Assembly: GCA_913057785.1 (NCBI GenBank)
Contig: CAJXPD010000078.1
Coordinates: 1-38,343, forward strand
Length of the DNA: 38,343 nt
DNA from: an uncultured Lewinella sp.
GTDB lineage: Bacteria; Bacteroidota; Bacteroidia; Chitinophagales; Saprospiraceae
Reading direction: 5' to 3'
Position numbers and translations under genes: made by a program. Below are positions 16,247 to 25,470 of the stretch, in pieces. Position 1 is the first letter of the stretch. Each line of letters starts with the position of its first letter. Below the pieces are notes generated by a model. The model saw nothing but the letters and a program-made list of their open reading frames with translations. It made no database searches and was not told the origin of the DNA.

Positions 16247-18610
16247 TTATTGCAAATTTGCTTCCTCGTACTTTTGAATATAGCTGACAGTATCGATTCC
16301 TAAGCTAAATAGATCCGACGTTCCCGATTGCTCCTGAATAGCCTGAGTCAGTTTTTGAATAGAATCTAGGGCTTCCTCAATACTGATATATCTTTCTAAG
16401 GCCATGTCAGGTATTTCTGCTTTTTCAAAAGCTTCTGCTTCTGATAGAAGAATGACTAATCTTTCGTTTATTCGGTCTCTCTCGGCCCTTTGATACTGAA
16501 GTAGATTGTCAAGCGCATCTTGCGCTCTATTTTGCGCCTCTATCCTTTTACCATTGGCATAAATAGCCAATACGGAAAGGCCCGCAATTACCACAAAGAC
16601 AATGGTCCAGAGTCTTAATGAATTACTCTTTTTCAATTTCTTGCTTCTATCAATAAAAGAAGATTCTCTTTGATTTAATGCTATAGGTGAGGTTAGCAAT
16701 AAAGGAAGATTCGCGTTATTGTGCCAAAGGTATTTTTTGTCCTTAAGGCCTCGTTCATAGTCAGTCACAGCATTGCCTAACCTGCTGTGTAGTAATAGAT
16801 ATTCTGCGGTAAATTCTTTGATCCATTCTTGTACTCGCCTCCAAGTTCTAACCAAAGCATCGTGGCTGGGTTCATAGTAATTTCGGGATTCACTATCAGT
16901 ACCGGACTGGATAAGGCGCTTCTCCTCCAAGAGGGTAAGTACCTTGTCGATGCGCTTATTTTCTGCCTGTTGGCTAAAGTTCAACTCAGATTTCAGCACC
17001 CTTTTCCCAGCGGTCTCCCCACCAGATATGGATACCATCCTCAACATCAAATTACGCATGGTCTTCTTTTCTTCTATATCTAGTATATCATATGCCTCAT
17101 CTGCGCTCGATTGTAGTGCTCCCGTAACCCCCTTCAATTGCTTATAGTCTTCTACAGATATACTCCGATACGGATCATCCTTACACTTGTCAAAGAGCTG
17201 CTGCATAGTAAACGAAAGCAAGGGCAAAGATCCTGGATAGTGGATAACCTCCTCAATAATATCATCTACGAGGCTAGAAGGTTCAAAGAATCTGCCCACC
17301 CGGAGTGCAGGAATACTAATTATTTCCCGAAGCTCCTCAGCACTGAAAGGAGGAACCCAATAATGCCCTCTATCCCAATCTGCCTTGATCTCATCAGGGA
17401 TGTCCAGTTGTTCTTCAAAGTCGATTCGAACGGTAAAGGCCAACTTTTTCCCTGAAGCCCAAAATCCAATCAAAGCGTTCCAGAATCCAGAGATTTCCTC
17501 CTTTTCAGATTGTGTTACCAGCTGCTCCAATTGATCGATGATCAAAAGATCAAAATTTCTGATTCTCTTGAGTTCTGATAATGGTCTTCTCCCTGGTTGG
17601 ATGGTTTCTACCTTCCCTGAAAAACGGGGAACAACCCCTGCCTGCAACAGCGATGATTTGCCCGTCCCTGAGGCTCCAATAACTACAGTAAGTGGTTGCG
17701 AATTTATTTTCTCATATAAGTCTGCGGTAGCTTTTTTTCTTCCGAAAAACAGATCTTGATCATCTTTTCCAAATGTATTCAGGCCTTTATATGGGTTGAC
17801 AAAGGCGATAGGCGCTAAATCAACGGGATTGAAACCATCCATGCAAAAAAGGAATTCACCATTCTCATGCCTGTCCAAGGGATAAAGGCCTACATTTTGC
17901 ACATTCCCTAGTTCTCCGGTAATAACGGGTAAGCGTTGTTGTAAAAAGGAAAAAAGCTCTGAGCTTGTGATGACTTTATCTGGGTGGGTGTCCGCTTCTC
18001 CTTGCAAGCCTGTAACAAGACACTGAGCAAAGGGAGACAGATTAGTCTTTCCACTTCGACCAACAAAATCTAAGGCAAACTGATCCGGAGCGGTAGAAGT
18101 CAGTACTTGCCAGGAAGCCTTCTTTTGAAAATAATTATAGTGTTGTTTAGAGAGTTCTCTATCAATGGTGCCAATCGCCCGAAACCTGCTAGCCCATCGG
18201 ATAGCTCCACCAAAGCAACAATCCAAGATTAATAGCATGTGTTTGTTGAGAAGGGAATCAATGGCAACAAGCAAATCATTCATGGCGTACCATGTTTGAC
18301 GGTTGCCAGCTACACCATCCACCGGTATCAAAAAACCTTTGAGCCCTTGCTCACTATTTTCACCCACTCCATGCCCAGCAAAATAAATCAAAACTTGCGT
18401 GTCTTTAGGTTGATGCTCCAGCGTAGCGGGAATGTACGTACTGAAATAGGTACGAAGTTCTTTCAGGTTTGCGTCAATAGAGTAATCAACTTTGTATTGG
18501 AATTCTTTCTCCAGCAGATTTCCCAATGCCCGTATATCCTTGGCTGGTGTAGCAAGCTTAGCAACTTGACGATAGGAACTTATACCAATTAAGAAAGCAT
18601 ACTTTTCCAT
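16247..18610 (-). CDS. Caspase-nSTAND ATPase with one membrane helix
   Basis: A 787-aa signalling protease. Residues 1-260 are a caspase/metacaspase-like C14 domain (MEKYAFLIGISSYRQ), with catalytic His80 in YFAGHG and Cys132 in LDCCFGG. A linker NPYKGLNTFGKDDQDLFFGR (272-291) leads into an nSTAND-type NTPase: Walker A GASGTGKSS (312-320), Walker B DLLIIDQLEQL (354-364), and the family motif YYEPSHDALVRTWRRVQEW (578-596). A basic stretch (RSKKLKKSNSLR) then precedes one membrane helix (about 667-685), and a helical tail of about 100 residues follows. The basic side predicts protease and ATPase in the cytosol, tail in the periplasm. Family members usually carry sensor repeats such as WD40; here the WG repeats sit in the preceding gene, 52 nt upstream. 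The protease target is unknown. Confidence 0.92.
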   Translation of the reverse strand: MEKYAFLIGISSYRQVAKLATPAKDIRALGNLLEKEFQYKVDYSIDANLKELRTYFSTYIPATLEHQPKDTQVLIYFAGHGVGENSEQGLKGFLIPVDGVAGNRQTWYAMNDLLVAIDSLLNKHMLLILDCCFGGAIRWASRFRAIGTIDRELSKQHYNYFQKKASWQVLTSTAPDQFALDFVGRSGKTNLSPFAQCLVTGLQGEADTHPDKVITSSELFSFLQQRLPVITGELGNVQNVGLYPLDRHENGEFLFCMDGFNPVDLAPIAFVNPYKGLNTFGKDDQDLFFGRKKATADLYEKINSQPLTVVIGASGTGKSSLLQAGVVPRFSGKVETIQPGRRPLSELKRIRNFDLLIIDQLEQLVTQSEKEEISGFWNALIGFWASGKKLAFTVRIDFEEQLDIPDEIKADWDRGHYWVPPFSAEELREIISIPALRVGRFFEPSSLVDDIIEEVIHYPGSLPLLSFTMQQLFDKCKDDPYRSISVEDYKQLKGVTGALQSSADEAYDILDIEEKKTMRNLMLRMVSISGGETAGKRVLKSELNFSQQAENKRIDKVLTLLEEKRLIQSGTDSESRNYYEPSHDALVRTWRRVQEWIKEFTAEYLLLHSRLGNAVTDYERGLKDKKYLWHNNANLPLLLTSPIALNQRESSFIDRSKKLKKSNSLRLWTIVFVVIAGLSVLAIYANGKRIEAQNRAQDALDNLLQYQRAERDRINERLVILLSEAEAFEKAEIPDMALERYISIEEALDSIQKLTQAIQEQSGTSDLFSLGIDTVSYIQKYEEANLQ

Positions 18611-18662
18611 AAAACTGAATTTGCTAGGTCAGGGAGTTCTGGTGAAAGTGGGAACACTTTGG

Positions 18663-20948
18663 TTATTTAATTAACAGCTCCCCACTAGGATTAATCTGGA
18701 ACTTTATCCTATTTCCTGCGACATCAATACCCACTTCTGCTACCCCGTTGGAGAAAGCTTGGCACTCATCAAAATAAAAGGGAATTACTACTTTTTCATT
18801 TTGATCAATGTATCCCCATTTCCCCAGTTTTTTTGCAGGAATTAACCCCAAATGAGAATCAGATGCTTTCAACTCTTCATAATTGGTGGATATCTGAAAA
18901 ATTCTATTAAAGTCCAGCATTCCGTACTGGGAATTTTTACGCACTACAAAAGTTTGGAAGGCCACTTTTTGAATTTCATCATAATCTCCAAACTTCTCTG
19001 TAGTCTTTCCATTGAATAGGTAATTACTATTATAGTCATCCTTAGCAATGGCATAATATTGATCTACTACCTGAATGTCTGTGTAAGTCCGTGGTTGATA
19101 ATCGTCCGTAAAGAAGTATCCCTCAGCGGTCACTATTCCCCAATAGGTCGTCGAATCAAGATGCATCCCCGGCGTCCATATATCATCCCATTCTTCCCAT
19201 TCGTTATAGGAAAATTTAACAAAGGCTCCTTCTTTGATCGGTGGATCATAACCTCGACCAGGTACTGCAACCTTAGTTCCATCCAATGTATGAAGCTCAT
19301 ACTCACCGTATTCTTCCACAATTTTGAAATCCAAGGTATCCTGCTGAGCAAGACTGTTTTCCTTTACTTGATTCTGTAGAAAAGTCTGATAGGCGGTCTC
19401 GTTCCAGATGAAGATGGTATCTTGATTAGCCTGGGAGGCTCTAACCCATCCCGGAGCAATGTAGCGGATATGGTCATACATGGGGTCAAGTAGATACTTA
19501 CCTGTAAGATCAATTAGACCATAGCTAACATCTCGGTCTATGGAAATATCGTCTACAAAACTACCTATGCCAATAATCAGCAATCCAGTATCAAGTACCT
19601 CATATTCGTCAATTTCCGCTCCCTCTACAATTATTTCCTGCCCTTCCGTATCAAACAATTCCCAGTAATTAATCCCAACCGTAGCACCTTCCCAAGCAAT
19701 TTCAGTGACACCCAAAGCTCCTCCGATTCCCCCTTTGTACTCCTCTAATGACACATAATTAGGATTAACAATGAAATTGCCAAGGGTATCGACAAAACCC
19801 CATCCATCATAAAAATCTTGAAAATCAGGGTTTTCCGTGACATAATTTACTCCAGCTAAACCTTCTGAAAAGTCCTCAACCTCATCATAGCGAATGTCAA
19901 CTTGAAGTTTACCTTGTGCATCTACATACCCCCAAAGGTTATCTTTTTTAACTGCCAGTCGATTATAGTGAGGGCCCCAATATTCATCAAACTCAGCCTG
20001 CAATTGAACATACACTTCCGGCTTAATAATTCCCGTTACTACATATTCCAGAAAAAACTCCACATCAGATTGATCTTTACACTGCCAGTTTTGAATTCTC
20101 TTACCCGATGATTCAAATGGATAATAGACCTCCCCTTCTTTAGCCCAGAAATAGTCCTGAGAAAAGGACTCTACTTGTTGGAACCTAGGGGGAATGATGG
20201 TGTTTAAAAGGCTGTCTTTCAAGCCCCATCCAGCATCCGTGGAAAAAAAATAATGCGCAGACGGAGCGCGCTCGAGTTCTGAGTAGGTTTCCAGATTATA
20301 GGTATTTGCCGGACTTTGTTTCAAAATGTGAATCCACGATTCGTTTGTTTTATATAGATGGGGGACTTCTGACTTAAAAACAAAATCGTACTCTTGGGTT
20401 AGATCTTCCCCTTGATCATTGAGGAAGATAAATTTTCCATTAATCTGCGCTAAGGCCACACCTTGATAAAAAGCCTCAGGGTTTTGGTAGATAAAAGGAG
20501 TCTGCGTAACGGCATTTTCATTGAGTACAGCAAAGTTGCCCTCCTTGTAGGCCCATGAAGCCCTTTCACCTGCACCAAAATTATAAAAAGCGAGTAGCCG
20601 TTGAGCTTGCGCCAGGTTTTCATTAGCAATCTTAGTTTGCACATCCGCCCTTTCCCGTTGGCGCACCGCCTCAAGTCGATCTGACTCAATTAACCGATAA
20701 ACCCGCAGTAGTCTCTCATTGACTCGGGACAATAAATTCTTATCACAGATCGCAGCTGCATTGTATTTATGAATGGCCAGTTCGTAATCTATATTCTTAC
20801 CTGTTGTTAGGCCGTCAGCGTCCATAATGATACATTCACAAGCATCTTGCGCTTCGAGTATACTGGGGCCAAGCAAAATGAATAGGCTAAGGATTAACCT
20901 ATGAATTAGGGGTAAACGACTATTGAACTGCTGTAGAACTTTCCTCAT
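18663..20948 (-). CDS. Exported WG-repeat protein
   Basis: Starting at the ATG at 20948 gives 761 residues with a clear signal peptide (MRKVLQQFN..., hydrophobic LILSLFILLGPSILEAQ); an in-frame ATG 30 codons earlier (21038) would bury it. A helical TPR/coiled-coil region follows (IDYELAIHKYNAAAICDKNL; RLEAVRQRERADVQTKIANE). The rest is at least seven WG-type repeats, each a G-(Y/F/L)-(V/I)-D-x-x-G strand pattern: GWGLKDSLL, LWGYVDAQGK, GWGFVDTLGN, SYGLIDLTGK, YWGIVTAEG, QYGMLDFNR and KWGYIDQNEK. WG repeats are thought to bind partners or cell-surface material. The gene is 52 nt ahead of the caspase-nSTAND gene and lies behind the terminator of the receptor gene, so the two form their own unit. 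Confidence 0.88.
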   Translation of the reverse strand: MRKVLQQFNSRLPLIHRLILSLFILLGPSILEAQDACECIIMDADGLTTGKNIDYELAIHKYNAAAICDKNLLSRVNERLLRVYRLIESDRLEAVRQRERADVQTKIANENLAQAQRLLAFYNFGAGERASWAYKEGNFAVLNENAVTQTPFIYQNPEAFYQGVALAQINGKFIFLNDQGEDLTQEYDFVFKSEVPHLYKTNESWIHILKQSPANTYNLETYSELERAPSAHYFFSTDAGWGLKDSLLNTIIPPRFQQVESFSQDYFWAKEGEVYYPFESSGKRIQNWQCKDQSDVEFFLEYVVTGIIKPEVYVQLQAEFDEYWGPHYNRLAVKKDNLWGYVDAQGKLQVDIRYDEVEDFSEGLAGVNYVTENPDFQDFYDGWGFVDTLGNFIVNPNYVSLEEYKGGIGGALGVTEIAWEGATVGINYWELFDTEGQEIIVEGAEIDEYEVLDTGLLIIGIGSFVDDISIDRDVSYGLIDLTGKYLLDPMYDHIRYIAPGWVRASQANQDTIFIWNETAYQTFLQNQVKENSLAQQDTLDFKIVEEYGEYELHTLDGTKVAVPGRGYDPPIKEGAFVKFSYNEWEEWDDIWTPGMHLDSTTYWGIVTAEGYFFTDDYQPRTYTDIQVVDQYYAIAKDDYNSNYLFNGKTTEKFGDYDEIQKVAFQTFVVRKNSQYGMLDFNRIFQISTNYEELKASDSHLGLIPAKKLGKWGYIDQNEKVVIPFYFDECQAFSNGVAEVGIDVAGNRIKFQINPSGELLIK

Positions 20949-21022
20949 GTCCTCTTTCTTATCGTATAATGCTGCTGTTGATAACCGAACGATTGAAAGA
21001 TCATTATAATTTGTCGAAAAAG

Positions 21023-21051
21023 GAAGACTGGTAGCCAATTAACTAGTCTTC
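21023..21051 (-). terminator. Terminator of the outer-membrane receptor gene
   Basis: On the minus strand GAAGACT pairs with AGTCTTC over a 15-nt loop, followed by CTTTTTC. It lies 8 nt past the receptor stop at 21059 and separates that gene from the WG/caspase unit, which must then use a promoter within about 20950-21020. Confidence 0.7.
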
Positions 21052-21058
21052 TTAGAAG

Positions 21059-23449
21059 TTAATTCACTCGCCGCCGCTCCTCCGCTTGCCTAATGTCCTT
21101 AATCTTTCTCACCTGTTTGCTCCCGAACGACTGTTGGTAACTAAGCCGAAAAGTACGATTGCTAAAGTCAGCCAAGCGCTCGACAAAAATGTGCTGGGCG
21201 GGCAGATCAGTGATCCCAATATTTTGTATGCTTTCCAACAGATCCGAAAGGCCAAAGGTAAGTCGAGCCCCATTAGGAAACTTCTTCTGTACACCAATAT
21301 TCAAGCCGCCATAGGGTTGTAGCCGCACATTTCCATTTAGCCCTACCGAGCGGTAGAAACCAGATATTTCCAGGAGCCAATCCTTCGGCAGCTTAATAAA
21401 CTGGTTGACATTTGCAGAATAGCGACTTTGACTGAGTTTGAATTCTCCAAGCGCCTCTCGTGTAGTGGCCTCTATGTATGATAAGCCAGCAAAAAAGCGC
21501 ATTGACCACCATGAGGTAAAAGTGATAGGACTACTAATGGAAACATCGATGTACTCCTCCTTTTGTAAATTTCTAGGTAGTATGGTTTGTGTGTTCGTAA
21601 TCGGGTCAAAGCGATTTTGGAAAGAAGCAATGGTACTATCCTCTTTTGTGTACTGAATACTAAAGCTAATGGTCTTCCAACGATAGTTTGCACTTACATT
21701 GTGTGAAATGGCCGGCTGCAAGCCTGGGTTTCCTTCATTGGAAGTATTGGGACCCACGAACACTTGAAAGGGAGCCATTTCACTAAAGGACGGTCGGTTG
21801 ATTCTTTTGCCATAGGCTAGGTTAAAGTCGCCAAATTGGGCATATAAAGTAGGAAAGAGCGCGCCAAAGGCACGATCGACTAGCAGTTTTCCTTCCGCAT
21901 CACCTAATTCAGAGTCTGAGTATTCGTAGCGCAGCCCACCTTTGAATTGCACCTTGTCTGATAGCTTAACATTCAACTGCGTGTACACCGCTCCAACCAC
22001 CTCTCTCAAATTACTTAAGGAGGTAAATCCCGGTAATTCAACTTCATCTCGAAGCACGCTGACGTCATTTTCAAAAGTGGCATAACTAGCCTTCACACCA
22101 CTACTCCACTGGAGCTTCGGTGAAACCTGATTCCGAAAATCTACTCGACCTACCCGAATCACAAAAGGCGTTTCTTTATCGCTGATTAAGTCAAAACCTG
22201 GCAAGGACTCACCATCGGATAGCTGATAAGCGAAATCATACTTAATGGGATTCGCATTATCAAACCACAAGTAATCCAGGTCAGCACTGATACTTGTTTT
22301 TTCATTCCATTTATGACTGAAGTTGAGATTCCCTTGTAGGCTTTCCCAATCATTCTCTTCGAAAAGACTGGCGCTAATCAAGGTATCTAAACCGTCCAAG
22401 GGTCGAAAGGTAATGTCATAGCTGCCCTCCATATTCCAAAACCTGCCAGAGTTGGTTAATACACTCCCGAATCTCGTCTTTGGATTGAGTTGGTAATCCA
22501 TCACTAAGCGTAGATTGTGGCTACTGACGTATGGATCACGCACGGAGAGCGTATTAGTCTCCAGAAGATTATCACCGATCCCGACTCGACGATCAATACT
22601 ACCATACTGCTTTTGCCCATGATGTGATACGGCATAACTGGCTGCAAAGGCTAATGAGTTCTTCCGATAGTTGAAATCAAAGCTTCCATTTATCAATTCC
22701 CCATTACCGTAGCCAGCTGCCACCGTATAGCTACCATTCCATCCATCTCCGGGGTATTGCTTGAGTCGAAGATTGATAAACCCAGCATTACCCTCAGCAT
22801 CAAAATTAGCGGGAGGTGTAGTAATCAACTCCACGGCGCTGAGATTATCTGCGTTCAAACCCGATAGATAGTTAAATAAAGCCTCTTGGGTCAAATACTG
22901 CTGGCGATCATTAATCAGTAAGCTAAGGCCATCCTTACCCAGGATGCTGATGCTTTCATTTTGCCGGTCCACGATTACCCCTGGAAGCTTCTCCAGCAGA
23001 TCCAACACAGAGGTTCCAATCTTCGCGAGCCGGTTTTCGAGATTCACAATGGTCCGATCTAAGGCTTGGACCAGGAGTGGTTTTTCAGCGATAACTTCCA
23101 CCGCTTTAAGTTCAATACCTCCTTCCAGCAGGACAATCGGGGGGATGTCCAAATCAGCTTCATTGGCAGGAATAGGAACAAATACACTATTGAATCCGAG
23201 CAGATGAATAGCCAGCACTTGCTCCCGCGCTTGCTCTTTCCTCAGGCTAAAAAAGCCACGCTCATCCGTAGTGGTACCGATCAGAAAACTACTATCTGGA
23301 AGAGTTAGTAATAACACATTGGCAAAGGCCAGGGTCTCGCCCTTTTCATCGACAACACGCCCAGAAACCTTGGATTGAGTACTGGCTTGTACACAGAAGA
23401 GTAGCCCAAGTAAAGCAAAGAAATAACGACTGAGGGTCGGGTAATACAT
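21059..23449 (-). CDS. TonB-dependent receptor-like outer-membrane beta-barrel protein
   Basis: An outer-membrane protein of the Bacteroidota 'OMP_b-brl_3' type. I choose the ATG at 23449 (796 aa) because it starts a signal peptide (MYYPTLSRYFFALLGLLFCVQASTQ); the longer frame to 23509 adds 20 residues that hide it. Next come a carboxypeptidase-D-like domain (VSGRVVDEKGETLAFANVLLL), a plug-like region (LDLLEKLPGVIVDRQNESISILGKDGLSLLINDRQQYL; SAVELITTPPANFDAEGNAGFINL) and a barrel with YGKRINRPSFSEMAPF. Substrate unknown; many relatives are not iron transporters. It is divergent from a LytS-like/LytTR pair, which is the likely regulator. The C-terminus is basic and charged (RQAEERRRVN) rather than aromatic, which is unusual for a barrel end. 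Confidence 0.87.
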   Translation of the reverse strand: MYYPTLSRYFFALLGLLFCVQASTQSKVSGRVVDEKGETLAFANVLLLTLPDSSFLIGTTTDERGFFSLRKEQAREQVLAIHLLGFNSVFVPIPANEADLDIPPIVLLEGGIELKAVEVIAEKPLLVQALDRTIVNLENRLAKIGTSVLDLLEKLPGVIVDRQNESISILGKDGLSLLINDRQQYLTQEALFNYLSGLNADNLSAVELITTPPANFDAEGNAGFINLRLKQYPGDGWNGSYTVAAGYGNGELINGSFDFNYRKNSLAFAASYAVSHHGQKQYGSIDRRVGIGDNLLETNTLSVRDPYVSSHNLRLVMDYQLNPKTRFGSVLTNSGRFWNMEGSYDITFRPLDGLDTLISASLFEENDWESLQGNLNFSHKWNEKTSISADLDYLWFDNANPIKYDFAYQLSDGESLPGFDLISDKETPFVIRVGRVDFRNQVSPKLQWSSGVKASYATFENDVSVLRDEVELPGFTSLSNLREVVGAVYTQLNVKLSDKVQFKGGLRYEYSDSELGDAEGKLLVDRAFGALFPTLYAQFGDFNLAYGKRINRPSFSEMAPFQVFVGPNTSNEGNPGLQPAISHNVSANYRWKTISFSIQYTKEDSTIASFQNRFDPITNTQTILPRNLQKEEYIDVSISSPITFTSWWSMRFFAGLSYIEATTREALGEFKLSQSRYSANVNQFIKLPKDWLLEISGFYRSVGLNGNVRLQPYGGLNIGVQKKFPNGARLTFGLSDLLESIQNIGITDLPAQHIFVERLADFSNRTFRLSYQQSFGSKQVRKIKDIRQAEERRRVN

Positions 23450-23644
23450 GATAGGACTGGATTGGTTTAGAACAAACCTAATAGTGGAATGTACAGCAGA
23501 AAAATGCATTCGTTGAACAGCAGAAACTCTAGGTTATCTGTACCCGGAACACTTGGCCTGATTTTTCTGTCACTGAACCTATCATTACCTCAGTTTGCCG
23601 ATTTGGGAAGGTGGTTTTGACTAAAATTTATAATATTCGGTAGT

Positions 23645-24670
23645 ATGGAATACCGGACGTTTATATCAAATCGATCTACGGAATTAGGGTTACAGCTGGG
23701 GATTTTCGTCCTTTTGTTATCAATTAAGGCCTTCAGCAAAAATAGCGACCCGCATCTTCACTTTTTTGAAATTGTTCCCACAGCATTACAGTTGGGAGTT
23801 GCGCTCGGGATCAATTATTGGCTCTTAAGTCGTTTTTTTTATCCGAAAAGGTACTTACCCTTTTTGTTGGGTGTATTAGTTCTCTTGATTGGAGGAGTGG
23901 TTTTAAAAGAGATTTTCCTCGATGGTCTATTCTTCAGAAATATGCCTAATGACTGGATAGGGGAAATTGTGGACGGGATCAGACACTTCTCCCCTAGCGT
24001 CTTATTATTTGTTGGTATAAAATTGGCGTTAGATGCTCGGCAAAGACAAACAGAGGTGGAAAGGCTAAAAGCAGTGGTAACAGAAAGCGAATTGCAGTTT
24101 CTAAAGTCGCAAATCAACCCACATTTCCTCTTCAACAACCTGAATAACCTCTACGCTCATTCCCTAAACAACTCCCCAAAAACATCGGACATCATCCTAC
24201 AGCTTTCTTCATTAATGCGTTATATGCTGCATGATTGCAAGGAGAAATTTGTAGCCTTAGAGAAAGAATTCAATTACCTGCGTGACTTCATTGACTTACA
24301 GCGGTTGCAGATCGAGAACAAGGCACAGATCGAGGTGAAAATTCAGGGAGAGACTGTGGATAAATTCATTGCCCCACTAATTCTGGTCACCTTCGTGGAA
24401 AACAGCTTTAAGCACAGTATGTCAAGCCAAACCGAAGAAATCAAGATCATAATCGAGCTAAGTGTGGAAGACCATTTGCTTAGCTTATATTGTGCCAATA
24501 CCTTTTCCACCAATAGTAATGTGGAACAACTCTCTCACGGCATTGGCCTTGAGAATGTACGAGCAAGACTGGATCTATTGTACCCTAATGCCCACCAACT
24601 GGAGGTCAGTGTTGAACATAAACTATACGAGGTAAGGTTGGGGATGGATTTGTCCAATGTAAAATCTTGA
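23645..24670 (+). CDS. LytS-type sensor histidine kinase
   Basis: A 341-aa inner-membrane kinase. Four hydrophobic helices fill residues 15-125, with no large extracytoplasmic domain. A short coiled region leads to the His_kinase domain, with the phospho-acceptor His160 in QINPHFLFNNLNNLYA. The ATP-binding part has the N box VENSFKHS (251-258) and the G box HGIGLENVRARL (about 297-308). Its partner is the LytTR regulator that starts 7 nt after its stop. It is divergent from the outer-membrane receptor with a 195-nt gap, so that receptor is a plausible target. The signal sensed is unknown. Confidence 0.93.
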   Translation: MEYRTFISNRSTELGLQLGIFVLLLSIKAFSKNSDPHLHFFEIVPTALQLGVALGINYWLLSRFFYPKRYLPFLLGVLVLLIGGVVLKEIFLDGLFFRNMPNDWIGEIVDGIRHFSPSVLLFVGIKLALDARQRQTEVERLKAVVTESELQFLKSQINPHFLFNNLNNLYAHSLNNSPKTSDIILQLSSLMRYMLHDCKEKFVALEKEFNYLRDFIDLQRLQIENKAQIEVKIQGETVDKFIAPLILVTFVENSFKHSMSSQTEEIKIIIELSVEDHLLSLYCANTFSTNSNVEQLSHGIGLENVRARLDLLYPNAHQLEVSVEHKLYEVRLGMDLSNVKS

Positions 24671-24677
24671 AAGAGTA

Positions 24678-25406
24678 ATGACTTGTATTATCGTTGAAGA
24701 TCAACCACACGCTCAAGGCATCCTGGAAAGATACATCGGAGAGACCGATACACTCGATCTGTTAGGGACCTTTGGTGATGCGCTTGCTGCCCGGCGCTTT
24801 TTGAATGAGCAATCAGTGGACCTCATCTTCTTGGATATTCATCTACCAAAACTATCAGGAATCGATCTAGTAAGTCTCCTCAGTCCCCAACCCAAAATTA
24901 TCTTTACGACCGCCTTCTCCGAATATGCATTGCAGGGCTATGAATTGGATGCGGTGGATTATTTATTGAAGCCCTTTTCCTTTACACGCTACTTACAAGC
25001 CGTCTCCAAGGCCGAACGTTTGACTGAATTGGGAACAGATAAATCCAAACCAGAAGCCGAGTCAAAAACTAGTCCACCAAACGAAATCATCTTTATCAAG
25101 TCGGGATCAGATTACATTAGAATCGAAAAGACGAGCATTAAATACGTCAAGGCCGATGGAGATTACACCTGGGTTTTCACCAAAGCGACCAAACACCTAG
25201 CCAACCATTCCCTTAGATACTGGCTGCAACACCTTCCCGATAACCACTTCTGTCAAATCCATAAGTCGTACCTAGTAAATGTGCGCTTCATTGAAAAGAT
25301 CTCGAACAATCAGATCTACATTGATAGTGATAAACTTCCCATTGGAAGAACTTTCAAGCGTACATTTTTCACCAATTACCTGGATGAAGACTCGAGCAGA
25401 AGCTAG
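24678..25406 (+). CDS. LytTR-family response regulator
   Basis: A 242-aa DNA-binding response regulator. The receiver domain (1-120) has the acidic pocket Glu7-Asp8 (IVEDQP), phospho-acceptor Asp53 in LIFLDIHLPKLSG, Thr in FTTAFSEYAL and Lys in YLLKPFSF. The C-terminal LytTR domain (about 135-237) is recognisable from IFIKSGSDYIRIEKTSIKYVKADGDYTWVF, FCQIHKSYLVNVRFIEKI and LPIGRTFKRTF. LytTR domains bind pairs of short direct repeats about 21 bp apart; I could not identify a convincing pair in 23450-23644. It is in an operon with the kinase. Confidence 0.94.
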   Translation: MTCIIVEDQPHAQGILERYIGETDTLDLLGTFGDALAARRFLNEQSVDLIFLDIHLPKLSGIDLVSLLSPQPKIIFTTAFSEYALQGYELDAVDYLLKPFSFTRYLQAVSKAERLTELGTDKSKPEAESKTSPPNEIIFIKSGSDYIRIEKTSIKYVKADGDYTWVFTKATKHLANHSLRYWLQHLPDNHFCQIHKSYLVNVRFIEKISNNQIYIDSDKLPIGRTFKRTFFTNYLDEDSSRS

Positions 25407-25470
25407 ATATTTGATTCATTAGCAAGTTCACTCCAAAACCAGTCCCCCCTCCTCTTTATCCCTCGTTTCC

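Noticed and set aside
23450..23644. LytTR binding repeats between receptor and kinase genes
   Set aside because: I looked for two matching 9-bp direct repeats about 21 bp apart and found none that I would defend.
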